Source: Loxodes magnus
Taxonomy: Eukaryota; Ciliophora; Karyorelictea; Loxodida; Loxodidae
Reading direction: 5' to 3'
Length of the DNA: 64,000 nt
Assembly: GCA_946699065.1 (NCBI GenBank)
Contig: CAMPDV010000206.1
Coordinates: forward strand, 248,001-312,000
Part shown: one piece after another, positions 22,930 to 35,931 of the stretch
Numbering within the stretch: the first letter of the stretch is position 1
Layout of the letters: every line of letters starts with the position of its first letter
Made by a program: the position numbers and the translations under genes
The notes under the pieces: model-generated
Told to the model about the DNA's origin: nothing
Database searches by the model: none
Seen by the model: only the letters and a program-made list of their open reading frames with translations

Positions 22930-23253
22930 ATTCTACTTCTACTAAAATATTATAATATTGCTATAAGATTATATATATTAAGGAATAAAAATATATGTGC
23001 TTTCTTAAAATAATTCGTTTTTAGTCTAAATACAACATAGAATAATATAAACTTAAATAATCACATACTGTTTTACTTCATATGAAATAAATAAAAGAAA
23101 AATTATTCTATTTTCTTTTTTGATAAATACTGATAAATAAAATTTGGTATTATTAGAGTAATTTCAAAACTTTCCAATAACTCCAGAAATTTCTAGAGGT
23201 TAATTTGAAATTTCAGTTTTTCTTTATCTTTCTTATTTCACATATGCTATTTT

Positions 23254-23356
23254 TTCCAAAAAAAATTTTCTTAAAGTTGCAATATAACTTTTCCTTTTTA
23301 TTTTATTTTCCCTTTTTTAAATTATTACGTAAATTTGTTTTTTATAATCCTATTTT
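23254..23356. other. 103-bp segment present only in U2
   Basis: Absent at the matching place in U1 (after 5190). It is bounded by the short direct repeat CTATTTTT. It is either a deletion in U1 between short repeats or a small insertion in U2. Confidence 0.7.
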
Positions 23357-24024
23357 TGTAATTATATTTCGAAAACTAAAATTTTAGTATCTTAAATATC
23401 TATGATTCTGAAACTTTTTAATATTGCTTCTTTCTCTTCTTTTAGTTTTTCCGATTATTATTTCTTTTATTTAATTTTATCAACTCATTATTCTTCCATT
23501 CTAATAATTTTTGCAGTTATTGCTATTTCTAATCTATTTTTTTTTCTTCTAAATTTTTATCTCTGAGCGAATTTCAATAGATAACTATTTATCTTAATCA
23601 CAAAGTTCAAAAATACATCTGTTAATCATTCTTGTGATATGAATTTATAATATACTTCTTCATATATATTAAGATTTTCATTGTTTTTCTATTTCATTTC
23701 TAAAGTTTCTTAACATCTTCATATAATATTTCTTACACTAAGTTTTATATCTTTTTTTAATTCAAAGACTTCTTACTGTAATATATGGAAATTACCTTTT
23801 GTCGTCTCACCATTCCTTTGATTATTCCTAAAAAATAATTAATTCGGTTAAATCCTTTGTTTTTGGAATTATACTAAATTTTACCATCCTGTAATTACAA
23901 ATTAGCACTTATTACTTTCAACTATTTCCTTCTCATTATTCATTTTCCTTATTCTTAATTAATTCTATATAAATACATATTTAAATCTTAGTTTAACCAA
24001 ATGTTATTATATATAATATTTTTT

Positions 24025-24533
24025 AAAACCGTCATAGTTGTTCGAAGGTGAACAACAAGATCATCTTCATCAGAGGTTGGGGAAATTAAGTATCCATAAT
24101 CGACTTTATGTCTTCCTCTGCTTTGGCTTGGCCTCGAGACATAAGATTCTTAGACCTTCGACACTGGCTTGGCTTGGCTTCGTTTATTTTTAATTCTGGA
24201 ACGAAAAAGAAATAATATTGCGAGCTTCATCAGAGGCGGGGAATTTAAGTACCCATAATTGACACATGTCGCCCTCTGCTTTGGTGATACAATGAGACAC
24301 AATCCTGCCATATCCTTGGACCTCCAGCAAGTATTAAAGATTACGAGTATTCTAAAATTATATCAGTATTAAACATTTTTATCAGTACTGAATAATTATA
24401 CCAGTATTGAACAAGGTTTATCAGTATCTGATAATTTTATCAGTAAGAAACATTCTTGTCAGTATGAAACATTTTTTTTAAAGAGCTACACACCAATGAG
24501 AGTGCTACGCACTCTATAATCAAATTTATTTAT
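24025..24533 (+). repeat. Left terminal inverted repeat (U2)
   Basis: The tandem copy of 5863-6367 with a few substitutions and an extra GGCTT unit. Confidence 0.85.
24362..24476 (+). repeat. Tandem ~19-mer array, left TIR (U2)
   Basis: Matches 6195-6309 base for base as far as I compared. Confidence 0.75.
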
Positions 24534-25696
24534 TGATTAAAAAATAGTTCTATCAAATATTAGTGCTATCTTAGAATTCTCAATAATTAATATCACTTGA
24601 ATCTAAATTCTCGAATTTATCTTTTTATATTACTTTTTTTAAAACCATCTATCTTCTTCTGATAATCTAATTAAGATCTTTAATTTTCTCTCTATCATAT
24701 AATTATTTATATATAATATCTATAATTCTAATTGATGCTTTCAGTTATTATTTCCTTCTTTTTTAATGGTAATTTATCTTTAGTTATAAAATTGATTTAT
24801 ATATATAAATATTAAATTTAAAGATATTTAACTTCATAAATCTAAAGGAAGGTTTATAAAAATGAAATAATCATCTCAAAGTTTAATGGAAATTAAAAAA
24901 AGGAGTCTATTTAAGCTATTTTATTTCACGGTCACTTTTATTATTTATCCTATTTCTTTAATTATAGAGAAAACTAAATAGTTCTTAAGTAATTTAAACT
25001 CCTACACAGATAATTTGCTTTTCTATTAGTAACTAGCAATCATTTTATTGTGAAGCAATAAATATCAGTTTAAAATAGCAAATTTTATTAATCCAGTCTA
25101 AATATGAAAACCTATCATCTGAAGCTAACTTAAATTACATAATTTGACAGTTCTACAACGATTAGCTTTTCCTTATATTTGATGCTAGATTTTATTATGC
25201 AAAAATTAAAATAAATCTCTTAATTTAGAATTATTAATACAATAGTAATTGCAAATCTGAATTATCATCTTATTTCTATATTGGAAGGAAATTATAAGAT
25301 AAGCAATATCAATAAACATCTTAATTCTACTAAATATCGAATAGATGTATATAAATAAGCATTCTAATTTAATTTAATCTTAAAGTTCTTCTATTTCTTC
25401 TAAACTAAAAATATTTCACAAAGCTTTAAGAGTTACATACAAGCTAAGATACGAAAATTAAAAGAGAAAATTCTACGTAATAGAGTATAAAGAATATTAT
25501 AAAGGGAGAAATAAATCCTTTATATTTAACTAATAAACATTTTAACTAGAAGCATAAATAAAAATTATCAAATAATATTAAGATTATTATCAATTTATTA
25601 ATATTATATAAAATAGTTTCTAAGAAATAACAGAACTTTGAACAAAATACTTAAACAGGAAAATTCACTAAAAAATAAAAAAGCGAAATAATTACA

Positions 25697-26350
25697 ATGA
25701 GTGAAAGTGAGAAATATGATTGATATGACGAACATTAACCACTTGGAAATCCAGAGATAAAAAAACTTCCTACACAAACTAAAATAGAAATATTATCTAA
25801 GTCATTAAAAGAGTTTACCTTCAAAAATAGATACCTCACTGATTAAGTAGGAAAATTAGAAAAACTAATAACGTCTTTACATGAGAAACAATATTAATAA
25901 TCATAAGAAATAGAAGACAAACTGGAGCAAAGAATTCTTTAAATTTAATAATAAATTCAGGTAACGCCATTTTCGATTTAACAGAATTAATCAGATCCTA
26001 TGGAAATAGAAAATGAAGCCTCAAATTAAAATAAACAGTAAGCGTTTATTTAAAATAAGTAGTAAATTTAAATTAAATAAGTGTTAAAGGAATAATAGTC
26101 TAAAAGAAGAATAAAATGCTACGTGTGCAATAAATAACATCAATGAAAATACTGCTACTAACTAAGCGAAATTTAAAGAAAGAATAAATAAGATATTTTT
26201 AGAAAACTATTTAGGATATATCCAACATAAAGAGGAAAAATTTATAGAAAAAAATTCTTTAATTCAAATCTTAATCCTTGGAGAAATAATTAGGAACGCT
26301 AAGTGCAAGATGAAAACTATTCAGAATATTAAAAGATGATGCGCTAATGA
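25697..26350 (+). CDS. Gag-like zinc-knuckle protein D (copy D2), two in-frame UGAs
   Basis: The tandem copy of D1 with the same length and the same two internal TGAs. The upstream ATG of D1 (7446) is ATA here (25613), so the start is taken at the shared internal ATG followed by S-E-S-E. Domain order is as in D1: coiled coil, Gln-rich linker, short CCHC knuckle, YPTQSGKIYRKK block. Differences from D1 are few and do not disturb the frame. Confidence 0.55.
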
Positions 26351-26776
26351 AGTGCTACACCGTCTAACTAAGCCTAGTAGAAATTCAAGATAAATTAATG
26401 GAGACAAGCTGATAGAATAGGTCAGATGGCTGACTACTAAGGGTTTAGCAAAGCTTTTTAACTTTTAACTTTTTTTATAATCTAAGATTTAAACATACTC
26501 TAGCAAATAATTTAGAAATAAGCTTATTTTATTGAATTTAAGTTGTTAATTTAAGATATAAATTGAAAAAATTAAAAAATAGTATTTAATGAAATAGTTA
26601 AGTTAACCTTAGTTAAATAGAAATAATAGAACTTAATATTTTATATTAATAAAACTATTTAAAATAACTCCTTTACTTTAATTGTAACTCTATAGTTACT
26701 CTTATTTAGTAGTTACTGAGAGTTACTACAGTTCCTAGCCTTCATAAGGAGAGTGGAAGTAATATAGTAACTAATA

Positions 26777-27325
26777 ATGAAGATAGATGTGATTTTGATT
26801 TTGTTCTTGATTTACTCAGTAACTTTTGTGAACTCATGGAATAATCCTCAAGTTTTCTTATAACTGAAAATTTAGAGTGAAAACTAGGAAATTAGTTAAA
26901 AATAAGGTTTGGTATAGATGTTCGAGTAGACGAAGCCGGATAATGTGAATGATCAGTCCTGGAATGTATTCAAGGATATAAATGACTTCAGAGTTTAGAA
27001 CTAGAAATCTGAGCTTTTGTGGGATGATCTTTTATACTAGCTATGCTTAGATCATAATAAAGAATCCATTAATGCAGGACACTTATCTCATAATAACTTT
27101 TGGAAGCGTTGCTCTCAAATTCCTGATGCAAAAAGATGCGGAGAAAATGTAGGAGCTGTTTATCAAATAGTAAATCCTGAAAAAGAAATAGAAAAAGCAT
27201 GGGAAAATTCGTTGGAGCATAGAAATAATTTGCTGTCAGATACGGAATACAGTGCAGTGAGTGCAGTATATAGTTCATAGGAAGATGCTTGGTATTATTG
27301 CTAGTTTTTCGTTGCATTCGAGTGA
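26777..27325 (+). CDS. Secreted CAP/SCP-domain protein, copy 2 (intact, 182 aa)
   Basis: Same length and domain as copy 1 (8610-9158), again ending in TGA TGA. Substitutions I can see include three silent changes (Ala120-region GCG to GCA, Val GTG to GTA, Cys TGT to TGC) and four conservative or N-terminal changes (Thr6 to Ile, His36 to Asn, Phe45 to Leu, Gln96 to Lys). All signature residues are kept. The absence of stops or frameshifts in both copies, surrounded by decayed elements, suggests it is or was recently under selection. Confidence 0.85.
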
Positions 27326-27904
27326 TGACAAAACATCCTTTTTTATATATTTTTTATCTAAAATATTGATTTTAAATGTTGATTATGACTCTATATACTT
27401 CTAAAACAAATGAAGTTTACTTAGTTTAATAATTACATCTATATAGAATAAATAATTACTTAAAGTTAATGAAATTTTATATTATTTAGGTTTGATCATT
27501 TCTAGCAAGTTATTAATCATAATAGTTTATGAACAATTCTTAAACTAGAAGTAGTTTATATTTACTTAAGGATAATAAAAGAATCTAGCTTATCATTTTT
27601 TTTTATTTCATTTGTATGTATTTGATCATAGTGGAAGATAAGTTTACTTATAGAAAGGATTTAAAATAAATATTGGACTTAAAATGTACTAGTATTGATT
27701 ACAATATCATTAGCATTTATTTATGCAAAAATAAATAAATAATATTATAAATAAAGATATTTATATACCTATTAATAAGTTCTCATCAGTATACTAGTCA
27801 AATATATTTGATAGCATCAATAATAAATTAAAAGAATAGTATAATAAAGTTAAAGATATGTGAATTATATCTAATAATTTCTATACAACTATATCATATT
27901 TAAT

Positions 27905-28507
27905 ATGCTTAAAAGTATATAAAACCTCTTTATATACTTTTATTTATAGATTTATGGTATTATTATAATTATATTCTCTAAAAAATATCTCTTAGCATAG
28001 TAAATCATCTGCTTAAAAGAACAATTAGAAAATAAAAAGGATACAACAGAATATTTCTAAATCTTTATTGATTTAATAAGCATAAGGAATTAATTATAAG
28101 AGAATATATTAGCGATGAAAATGTTTTAGTCCTTTCGATAGTTAATAATCCGAGATTTCTTAAAAATTGGAAAAACATTTAACTAAAGTAAATAAACAGA
28201 ATTGATTGACTAAAAATCACATTTAGTTCTGAATCTATTAGTTATAATGTAGTTATAGGAAGTTATCTATTACTTAGAGCTTTCTTTTGATAGTTTCTTA
28301 AGCTTGAAAGAGATAAATCGATAGATTCTAATAAATAATATAGTTTAAAGCCCGAAAGATATAAGTTATGAGCATAAGTTTTAAATTAATAGGTAAGAAT
28401 TGCTAAACTAAAACATCGGTGCATATTATTAGAAAAATAGGAATACAAATTAACTAAAAGATAAGTAAATAATGATGCAAATAGAAATGATTCCTTCTAT
28501 CAACTGA
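27905..28507 (+). CDS. Hypothetical protein, copy 2 (200 aa, ciliate code)
   Basis: The counterpart of 9737-10339 with identical length and an open frame. It has a hydrophobic N-terminal segment followed by a helical, Gln/Asn/Leu-rich body. About half of the differences from copy 1 are silent in ciliate code. No family recognised. Confidence 0.35.
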
Positions 28508-29260
28508 GCTTAATATAGATTTTAAGAATAATTTAATGATTATAATGGCTTTATTAACTCCTAGAATAAACATTATTTAAAAGGGATTTTTGAAACAATT
28601 AATTTTTCTTTCTTGGATTTAGATTTAGAAATTCTTGTATTTTTTTAACTGTTAGTATTGAATAAGTCAACTTTGATCTTATTTATAAATAGAGGTGAGA
28701 CAAATCTATGCAAGGAAATAAATAATCAGTAATGGATTAAGTGATTTTAGAAAAGATTTAAGGACTAAATAAAAAATTCTCTTCCTCAATAATAAAAAAT
28801 CTCAAAGAAGCTACTTTCTAATAATTTCTTAGACGAACAAAATAAGATTAAATCTGAAAGTTTTGAATATGATTTACAGATTAATTATCTTAAAAAAATA
28901 TTAACCTTTATCTGATAAATTACTTAGCTTAAAAAGTATAGAACTCTAAAGATTTGGAATAATAGATTACTTAAATCAGTATAGCAAAAAATAAATAAAG
29001 AATCAGAGGCTACTGTTATAATGATCAACATAAGAAGGTAGAGAAGGATAATAAGAATAACCAAGACATTTAAAAATGAAAGCTTTATAAGAAAGTAACG
29101 TTTTATCGATCTATCATATGAAAAATCAAATGCATTTCAATAATATACAAAGCAGAATACTAAAACATTTTAAAGTTCAATAAAAGTAAAATAGAATAAA
29201 AAAATAAAAAAATGAAAAGGAAGAAAGCTATATGATAATTAGTAAATTTTATATATCTTT

Positions 29261-29284
29261 TAGAATAATAATAATAATAATAAT
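29261..29284. repeat. (AAT)n microsatellite at element E2 3' end
   Basis: A run of AAT units joins the left target duplication to the 3' tail of E2. On the element's coding strand it reads (ATT)n. Confidence 0.8.
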
Positions 29285-30109
29285 ATACTTAAAGTTAGTA
29301 GAGTTTTGCATTCTCTGGAATTGCAACCAGTTCCTGCGGACAGTTTTTTTAACGTGGGTGTGATCCACGACCTTTTTATTAAGTGGAAGGTTACCACTGT
29401 AACCGTTCAAGTGGTCTTGCAAAAAGCTTTTATTTGTAGATCCCTGTTGGAGTTATTCATAGTTTATTGAGTTGTCTCCATGTTCTTTTCTGCTCTTATT
29501 CGTTTATTTTCTTTCATTATCAGCAGTTTTTTAAAATATGTTGATTTGATTTGCAACATCAACAAAGTTTGTATTATTGTCTTTATTTCGTTCTTTTTTA
29601 TGATAATTTATTTTCTATATTTTCTAATCTTTTAATGAAACTTGTAGCAATCATTTCTTTTTCTGGATTCAATTTTGTTTTTAATTCTATTGGTATTTTT
29701 TCTATTTCCATTTTCGTGTCATATTTAAAGTTTTATTGTGACTAAGTTCAGAGTTGTTCTTCCGTTATCAAATTGCTTTGAATGAGCTGTCTTCTGAGTA
29801 TTAATAATTCGTTGTTTTAATCCTCTATGCTATTCATTAATTCCCTTATTTTTTCTCCTTAGTTATAAGCTATTTCTTCATACTTTTAAATTAATTTTTA
29901 CATTTGATCTAGTTAAATTTAAAGTTTTTGATTAGATTCGTTCTTAGGTTATCTTATCTCTATAGATCCTACCATCACTTTACCTTCTGATGACGAACTT
30001 GACTCCTCTCGTTGCTATTGTTTTTTCTAAATTTCTTTTGCCGCTTTTCTCTTTAGGTTCTTAAGTTAATTCTTTGAGAGTCGAAGAGATTAATCCATTT
30101 TTTTTCTCC
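29271..30109 (-). mobile_element. Gag-like element E (E2), 13-bp target duplication
   Basis: Inserted only in U2. TTTTAGAATAATA is duplicated at 29258-29270 and 30110-30122, and U1 has the empty site near 11077-11089. On the minus strand the ATG is at 30098, only 11 bp from the 5' end, and the 3' end is an (ATT)n tail. The protein has a basic Lys/Gln-rich N-terminus, a Ser-rich S-S-E-G-K-V-M-V-G motif, a coiled coil, a knuckle C-[TGA]-C-C-K-S-N-Q-H-I-L-K-N-C, then T-P-T-G-I-Y-K-Q-K and K-G-R-G-S-H-P-R-Q-K. There are five or more in-frame TGAs (including 29561-29559 and 29522-29520) but little sign of frameshifts. Confidence 0.8.
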
Positions 30110-31959
30110 TTTTAGAATAATATAAATGAGAAAAAATTACTTATAAAAAATATCTAGAAGATATTGAGAAGTTATAAACTCTTTTTAAATTTTTACGATA
30201 TAAATAATATTTTTTCCTTGCCTATTTATAGCATAAAGAAATTTATGATTATTAATTTAATTAAAATCTTTTTTAATCTTAATTTCTTATTTTTGTATTA
30301 AATCAGAATTAAAAATAGTCTAAGCCTTTATGTTTAAAATCAGCTCTTAATTTTAAAATAAAAAAAACAGGATAATATGGTTATACATATAATCCTAGTT
30401 TTATATTATTTTTCTATAATTTTAGTTTATTAGCCATATAATATTTTTAATATTAGAAAATAATTTTTATTAAATACAGCTTATAATCTCATAATGAAGA
30501 TACTTTATATTTAGTTTTAAAATAATTTAAATATTCTTATTTATTTGCTTTATTCTGATAGAATGTAATTTATAATTTAATGTATCATTTTATTTTAATT
30601 CTTTCTCTAATCATTTATTATTTAAAACTCTAAAATAATATAGATTTACTAATTGCTCAAAAATATTTTAGTACGTGGTTTTGTGGATGACTTAATAGAA
30701 ATTTCAAGGTCATTAGCGAATGCTCAAAAATTACTATAAATTACAATTTAAGCTTTCTCTTAAGTAATGTTTAGTATAAACGTTTAAAAATGTGATGTAA
30801 TTAATTTCATAAAAATAGGAAAATAGAAATTAAATAAAATTAAACATTAATGGATAGACAATTAACTAAAAAGAAGTAATTGCTTAACTAATGTTTTAGT
30901 TAGGAGAAAGAGAAAACTATAAGCTTCACTGTGCAGTAAAAGTCTCTGATTTCAGATTGCAATCTCTAAAATTATTTAATATTATCTAAGTATAGTTATT
31001 TTTTATATAATTTTAAAACACTTTGTAGAACTTTTATTTTATCTAAAGTAGAATATAGTAGTGATATTACACCTTAGTTATTTTATCAGGACTTAAAGGA
31101 ATTATAAAATGACTAAATCTTATGACTCATATCGAAAATGGTCTTTAGATCTTCATAATCTAATTTTGATGAATTTTGCTTTATTGATTTAAACTACTTT
31201 CTTTTGTCTACTTAGAGACTATGAAGTTCATTCGCTTTTACTTTAAATAGAAATCAGTCATGAGAACTCGGATTCTGATATTGCATTTTTATTGTCCGAA
31301 TGTTCTTAATACAATTTATCATTTCAGAGATATTTAAGTGAAGCATCTAAATGAATCAATTTGATACTTAAAAAAATCGTAATTTTCAAGAGTTTAATAA
31401 ACATCTAATTTATAAAATTAAAAACAGGTTTTTGTAAGAATGTTTTTGGGAACACGCTTATGATTACTATTAAAAAATCAAGAACAAAATAGCTAAATTG
31501 TGTTGACTTAAGTATAATAAACGAAATTAAATAAATTTCTTACTAAGGAGATTATTTCCATCTATAAATCCTGCTTCATTAAACTTTTGCAGTTATTTAT
31601 TTTCTTTCATTCTTATCTAAGTGTTCCAATTATTTATGCAATTCTTAAATAAAATAATAATATTCTATTTTATATTTGAGGAAGATTTTAAAGTAAGATT
31701 TAAAATTCTGATTAACTATTATTTTGGATATAGAACTTTAATTTATATATAGTAATTAAAAAATGGAAGTCAGCTTCAAGAAAGCCTTTTACCATTTCCT
31801 GAAAATAGGAGAGAAAGTAAGAAGCTATTATTCTCTAGCTCATATCTCAATTTCAATAAGCTCAACTTTTTGTATAGCCCTTTAAATTTTCAAAAAGGGA
31901 ACTTATCAAGGTAAATATTTTCCAAGCTAGCAAAAAGAAAAATAAGTTAAATAAATAAA

Positions 31960-32458
31960 TAAATAAATTTGATTATAGAGCGCGTAGCACTCTAGTTGGT
32001 GTGCAGCTCTTTAAAAAATGTTTCACACTGACAAGAATGTTTGTTACTGATAAAATTATCAAATACTGATAAATCTTGTTCAATAATTGTATAATTATTC
32101 AGTACTGATAAAAATGTTCAATACTGATATAATTTCAGAATATTCGTAATCTTATCTACTTGTTGGAGGTTCAAGGACATGGCAGGGTTGCGTCTCATTG
32201 CATCACCAAAGCAGAGAACGACATGTGTCAATTATGGGTACTTAAATTCCCCACCTCTTATAAAGCTCGCAAAAATAATTTCCTTTTATTTCCAGAATTA
32301 CAAACTGAAATAACCAGTGCCGAAGGTCAATCTAACAGATGTCTCGAGGCCAAACCAAAGCAGAGGAAGACATAAAGTCGATTATGGGTACTTAACTTCC
32401 CCAACCTCTGATGAAGATGTCCCTTGTTGTTCACCTTCGAAGAAATATGGCGGTTTTT
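31960..32458 (-). repeat. Right terminal inverted repeat (U2)
   Basis: The tandem copy of 12932-13432. The AAAT microsatellite just inside it is longer by two units than in U1. Confidence 0.85.
32017..32135 (-). repeat. Tandem ~19-mer array, right TIR (U2)
   Basis: The counterpart of 12990-13108. Confidence 0.75.
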
Positions 32459-32716
32459 AAAAATATATAATAAAAAATAAGAATATGCCAAATAAATAAA
32501 ATGGAAATACCAATAAATTAAAAACAGCACAAGCAGCAAGAAATTGTCATACGCCAGATAGTGCAAACCTTCAGCTTTAGAAATGAATAAATAATTTGTG
32601 CTAAACTCGCACTAATGATTGTTAACATCTAGAAAGCTTTAAAGTTCAAGTATATTAATTTAAGTTCATAGAGAAACTTTAAAAATATTAAAAGGATGCT
32701 TCTAGAATGAGAAATA

Positions 32717-33207
32717 CGAACTTCAAATGGATAAACTTTTCCTGATTTAGAACGAAAGATATCACTCCTTAACCTAGATGAATGAACTGTACAAATAAGG
32801 ATGAGCTACATTATTTAAAACGAAGACTAAAGATAAAACTATCTTGTAGTGCAAAAGAATGTAGAAATTAAAGAACATCTTTTAAAAAGAATCTGATAAA
32901 GTCTAGGAAGAAATGTCTTACATGACAAGAATATCGAGATTATTGAAAATTCCAAAAGAAGCAATGGAACTATTGTATCCAAGAATAGTAGAAGAAGAAA
33001 CGAGAAGATTCCAGATTTAATAAATTTATTGTAGTTTGAGCGGCGCAATATATAAAATCAAGAAATATGTGACAAATCCAAGATCAAAAATAAACGAATG
33101 GAAAACCTGGATAAACCCGAGTATCTAATTTTAGCAAAATTGGAAACCTCAAACATTTTTATTAAATATCAGGGAACATGAATTACTTCCTTCTAGATGG
33201 GAATGAA
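32717..33207 (+). pseudogene. Decayed Gag-like copy F (F2)
   Basis: The tandem copy of F1, with the same lost knuckle Cys (TGA) and the same C-terminal Y-C-x3-G-A-I-Y-K block. Confidence 0.5.
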
Positions 33208-33773
33208 ATAAAAAGCTATAATTAATCTTATCTTAAATAGAAATGCTTATATGAAGATTTAGTATGATATTTACGATATATGTATAATAAATTATTTAAA
33301 ATAGTTAAAATTTTACAGTAAACTAGAACTTTTTATCACTAATCAATTATTTAAATTATTTTTAATTTCTTATCAAGTTGATTTTATGTTTCTTGACAGT
33401 AATTTTTTAAGTTAATATTGTTTCTTTTAATATTTAAAAATTAAGCCATAATTTTCTAAAATTCTTAAACAGTTTATATTAAATTTGAAATTAGTTTAAT
33501 TAAATATATTTCATATACTTACTAACTATTTGTAAGATAATTTTCTTTCTTCCTTTTTAGATTTAATTACTTTAAGAATATCAATAATTAGATTAATAAT
33601 AATAATTTTTATATTTCTAAGACAAAAGTAATTTTAGATATAAAATTAAATAAAAAAGTAAGAACTATTTAGGTTTTTCTGTTATTGGTTTTATATTTAT
33701 AAAATTTAAATATTTGCTTATATTTATTCTATATTTATTTTAATTATTATTGCTTTAATAGATATTATATTTA

Positions 33774-34190
33774 GATGTCAAACGCGGTTGGTAGAATTAG
33801 TAGGTAATCTTGCCCAGTGTGTATTGCAATGAGAGTAATTTCGCACTAGATGACACCACGGGGAAGATTGAACAAGCTCAGAAAAGAAAGTCTAACTTGC
33901 CCGAGAGTTCTTGATAAAAGTATGAATGTTTGACTGATGGGGTATTAATGACTTAATTACTATTTCTTAGTTGGATCTTATTCAAGAAGACTGTAGCATT
34001 TGGTTTTAAAATTAAATAATAATTTTTAATAAGCAGATTCCCCATTTGAAGAAACTAAGTCGACTCATTGAACGGCTAAAGTGACAATAAAAAGTAGGAG
34101 AATATTTGTTTAATTTTAATATTGAAAGAACTGTACGCCAACGATATGCTATGTGCTCTATAATAATATTATTTATTTAATACTATAAGC
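33774..34190 (+). repeat. ~400-bp dispersed repeat R (R2)
   Basis: The tandem copy of R1 with several indels. Its 3' hairpin-like motif lies at about 34136-34172. Confidence 0.65.
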
Positions 34191-35931
34191 AAATAAAATA
34201 ATTTTAGACTTTTTATATTTTAAATCTTTTTATAAATTACTATCAATCTGCTATTTATTTCTATTACTTTAGTTTTTAAAAATTTAGGTATTATCTTTTC
34301 ATTCTTAAGATTTGTAGTCTACTAATTTATATAACTCCTTTAATTGTAAATAAAGTAATTTAATTATAAATAAAAATATAAAGTTATTAAAAATAAATAG
34401 TTAACTCTTTATATAATCCAACTATTTTAATTAATATAATGAAAAGTAAAAGATATAATTGAGGTATAAACATTTATTTAAGTGTTTATTTAATTTATTA
34501 AAATTTCTTAATTAGATACTTTGTTTAAGATTTACTTCAATCATTTATATCTTTTTTACACTTTTATAAGTATTATTTTCTCTATTTTACTATAAAAGTT
34601 GTAAGCTCTATTTTTATTAGATGGGTAATATAAAATTGCCACTTGTTTAAATATTTGTATCAAAAGGTTTCTAAGTAGCAATAAATATACTTAAAATGGA
34701 TATCTTAATAAATAAGGATAATAATGCAAGTAAGCCAAATCTAATACATCTTAAGAGTAATTTGAGCAAGCAGTGCATAAGAATAGAAAGTCTATAATAA
34801 GAGTTAAATAATAGAACTAAAATACTGAAAAATTAGAATAAATACTAGAAAAATAGGCGAAAAACTTAATCTTTAATTGCCATCAATAAAGAGACAATAA
34901 TATTATATAATCTTAATGGATATAAATTGGATTAAATTGATAAATAGCTTATTTAAATTCCTCAAATGATTACATTTTAAATTTTTCAGTTACAATATCA
35001 AGAAAAAAATTAAGAAAAGTAAATAACATACTAAGAAATTATTTAAAAACCAATGGATAGCAGAAAATATATCTTAGGATGTTGAGATAAATTATCAGAA
35101 ATAAAGCATAAGAATAAAAAATATACTTTTATATAAATCAAAAGCAGCATTACTATAAATGATGCTAGTGAAGAAACTAAATTTACTAAAAGAATTAAAA
35201 AAATTATAAAAGATCTATTTTAAATATAATCAATTTAATCAGGCTTAATATATAGAAAAAATTTATAATAGTAAATTTTTAAAAAATAACTTTCAGATGA
35301 AAATGGTTCAGCTGTAAAGTCCAAACTATAAATAAGGATGGTGGATTAATGAAATCCTTAGTCGTTCTTTATTTAAAAGATAACAGTTTAAAGATTACTG
35401 GATGTAAAGAACAACTTCTGGAGCTATTAACTAATTTTTTTATTAGATATGCTTTGTTAAAAAATAATACTAATTTTTATTATTAACTTTAATGCTTGAG
35501 GACAACAAAGTTCTCAAAGTGTAGCTTCCTCTGAATGGTCTCTTTAAAAAATGATAATTAACTGTTTTTAGTTTCTGCAAACAAGTGCCATCATGATTAA
35601 TGAAAGTAAATTCTATAATCATAACCATAGATTTCACACCTTGGCCAAGGCCGTATAAACTATCAGACACTTCTCTTCAAGATTTCGATCTTAGCAAGAT
35701 ATATTTCTAAGGTTAAGAGGTTTAATTAGAAAATTCAAAATTTGGCTTCTATCATTTTGATAATTTTAACCAGTAAATATTCAACATAACTTTCTCTGAT
35801 AATAAATGTCAGATTTACTAGTAGTAGAATATTTAATAAAGACTGATAATTTATTAATATAGATAATAATCTAATTTATTAGCTAAAATATGGAATACTC
35901 TTAAGATAAATATTATTATATATATAAAAAA

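Larger units (their letters stand above)
24025..32458. mobile_element. TIR-bounded element (U2 copy), with E2 inserted
   Basis: Same organisation as 5863-13432: inverted ends, ORF D2, an intact CAP gene and the unknown ORF. Element E2 is inserted at 29271-30109. Again no transposase or polymerase was seen. Confidence 0.6.

Noticed and set aside
29553-29564. Selenocysteine as the reading of TGA in the Cys-TGA-Cys-Cys knuckle
   Set aside because: No SECIS-like hairpin could be identified, and TGAs at other sites align with Trp, not Cys.
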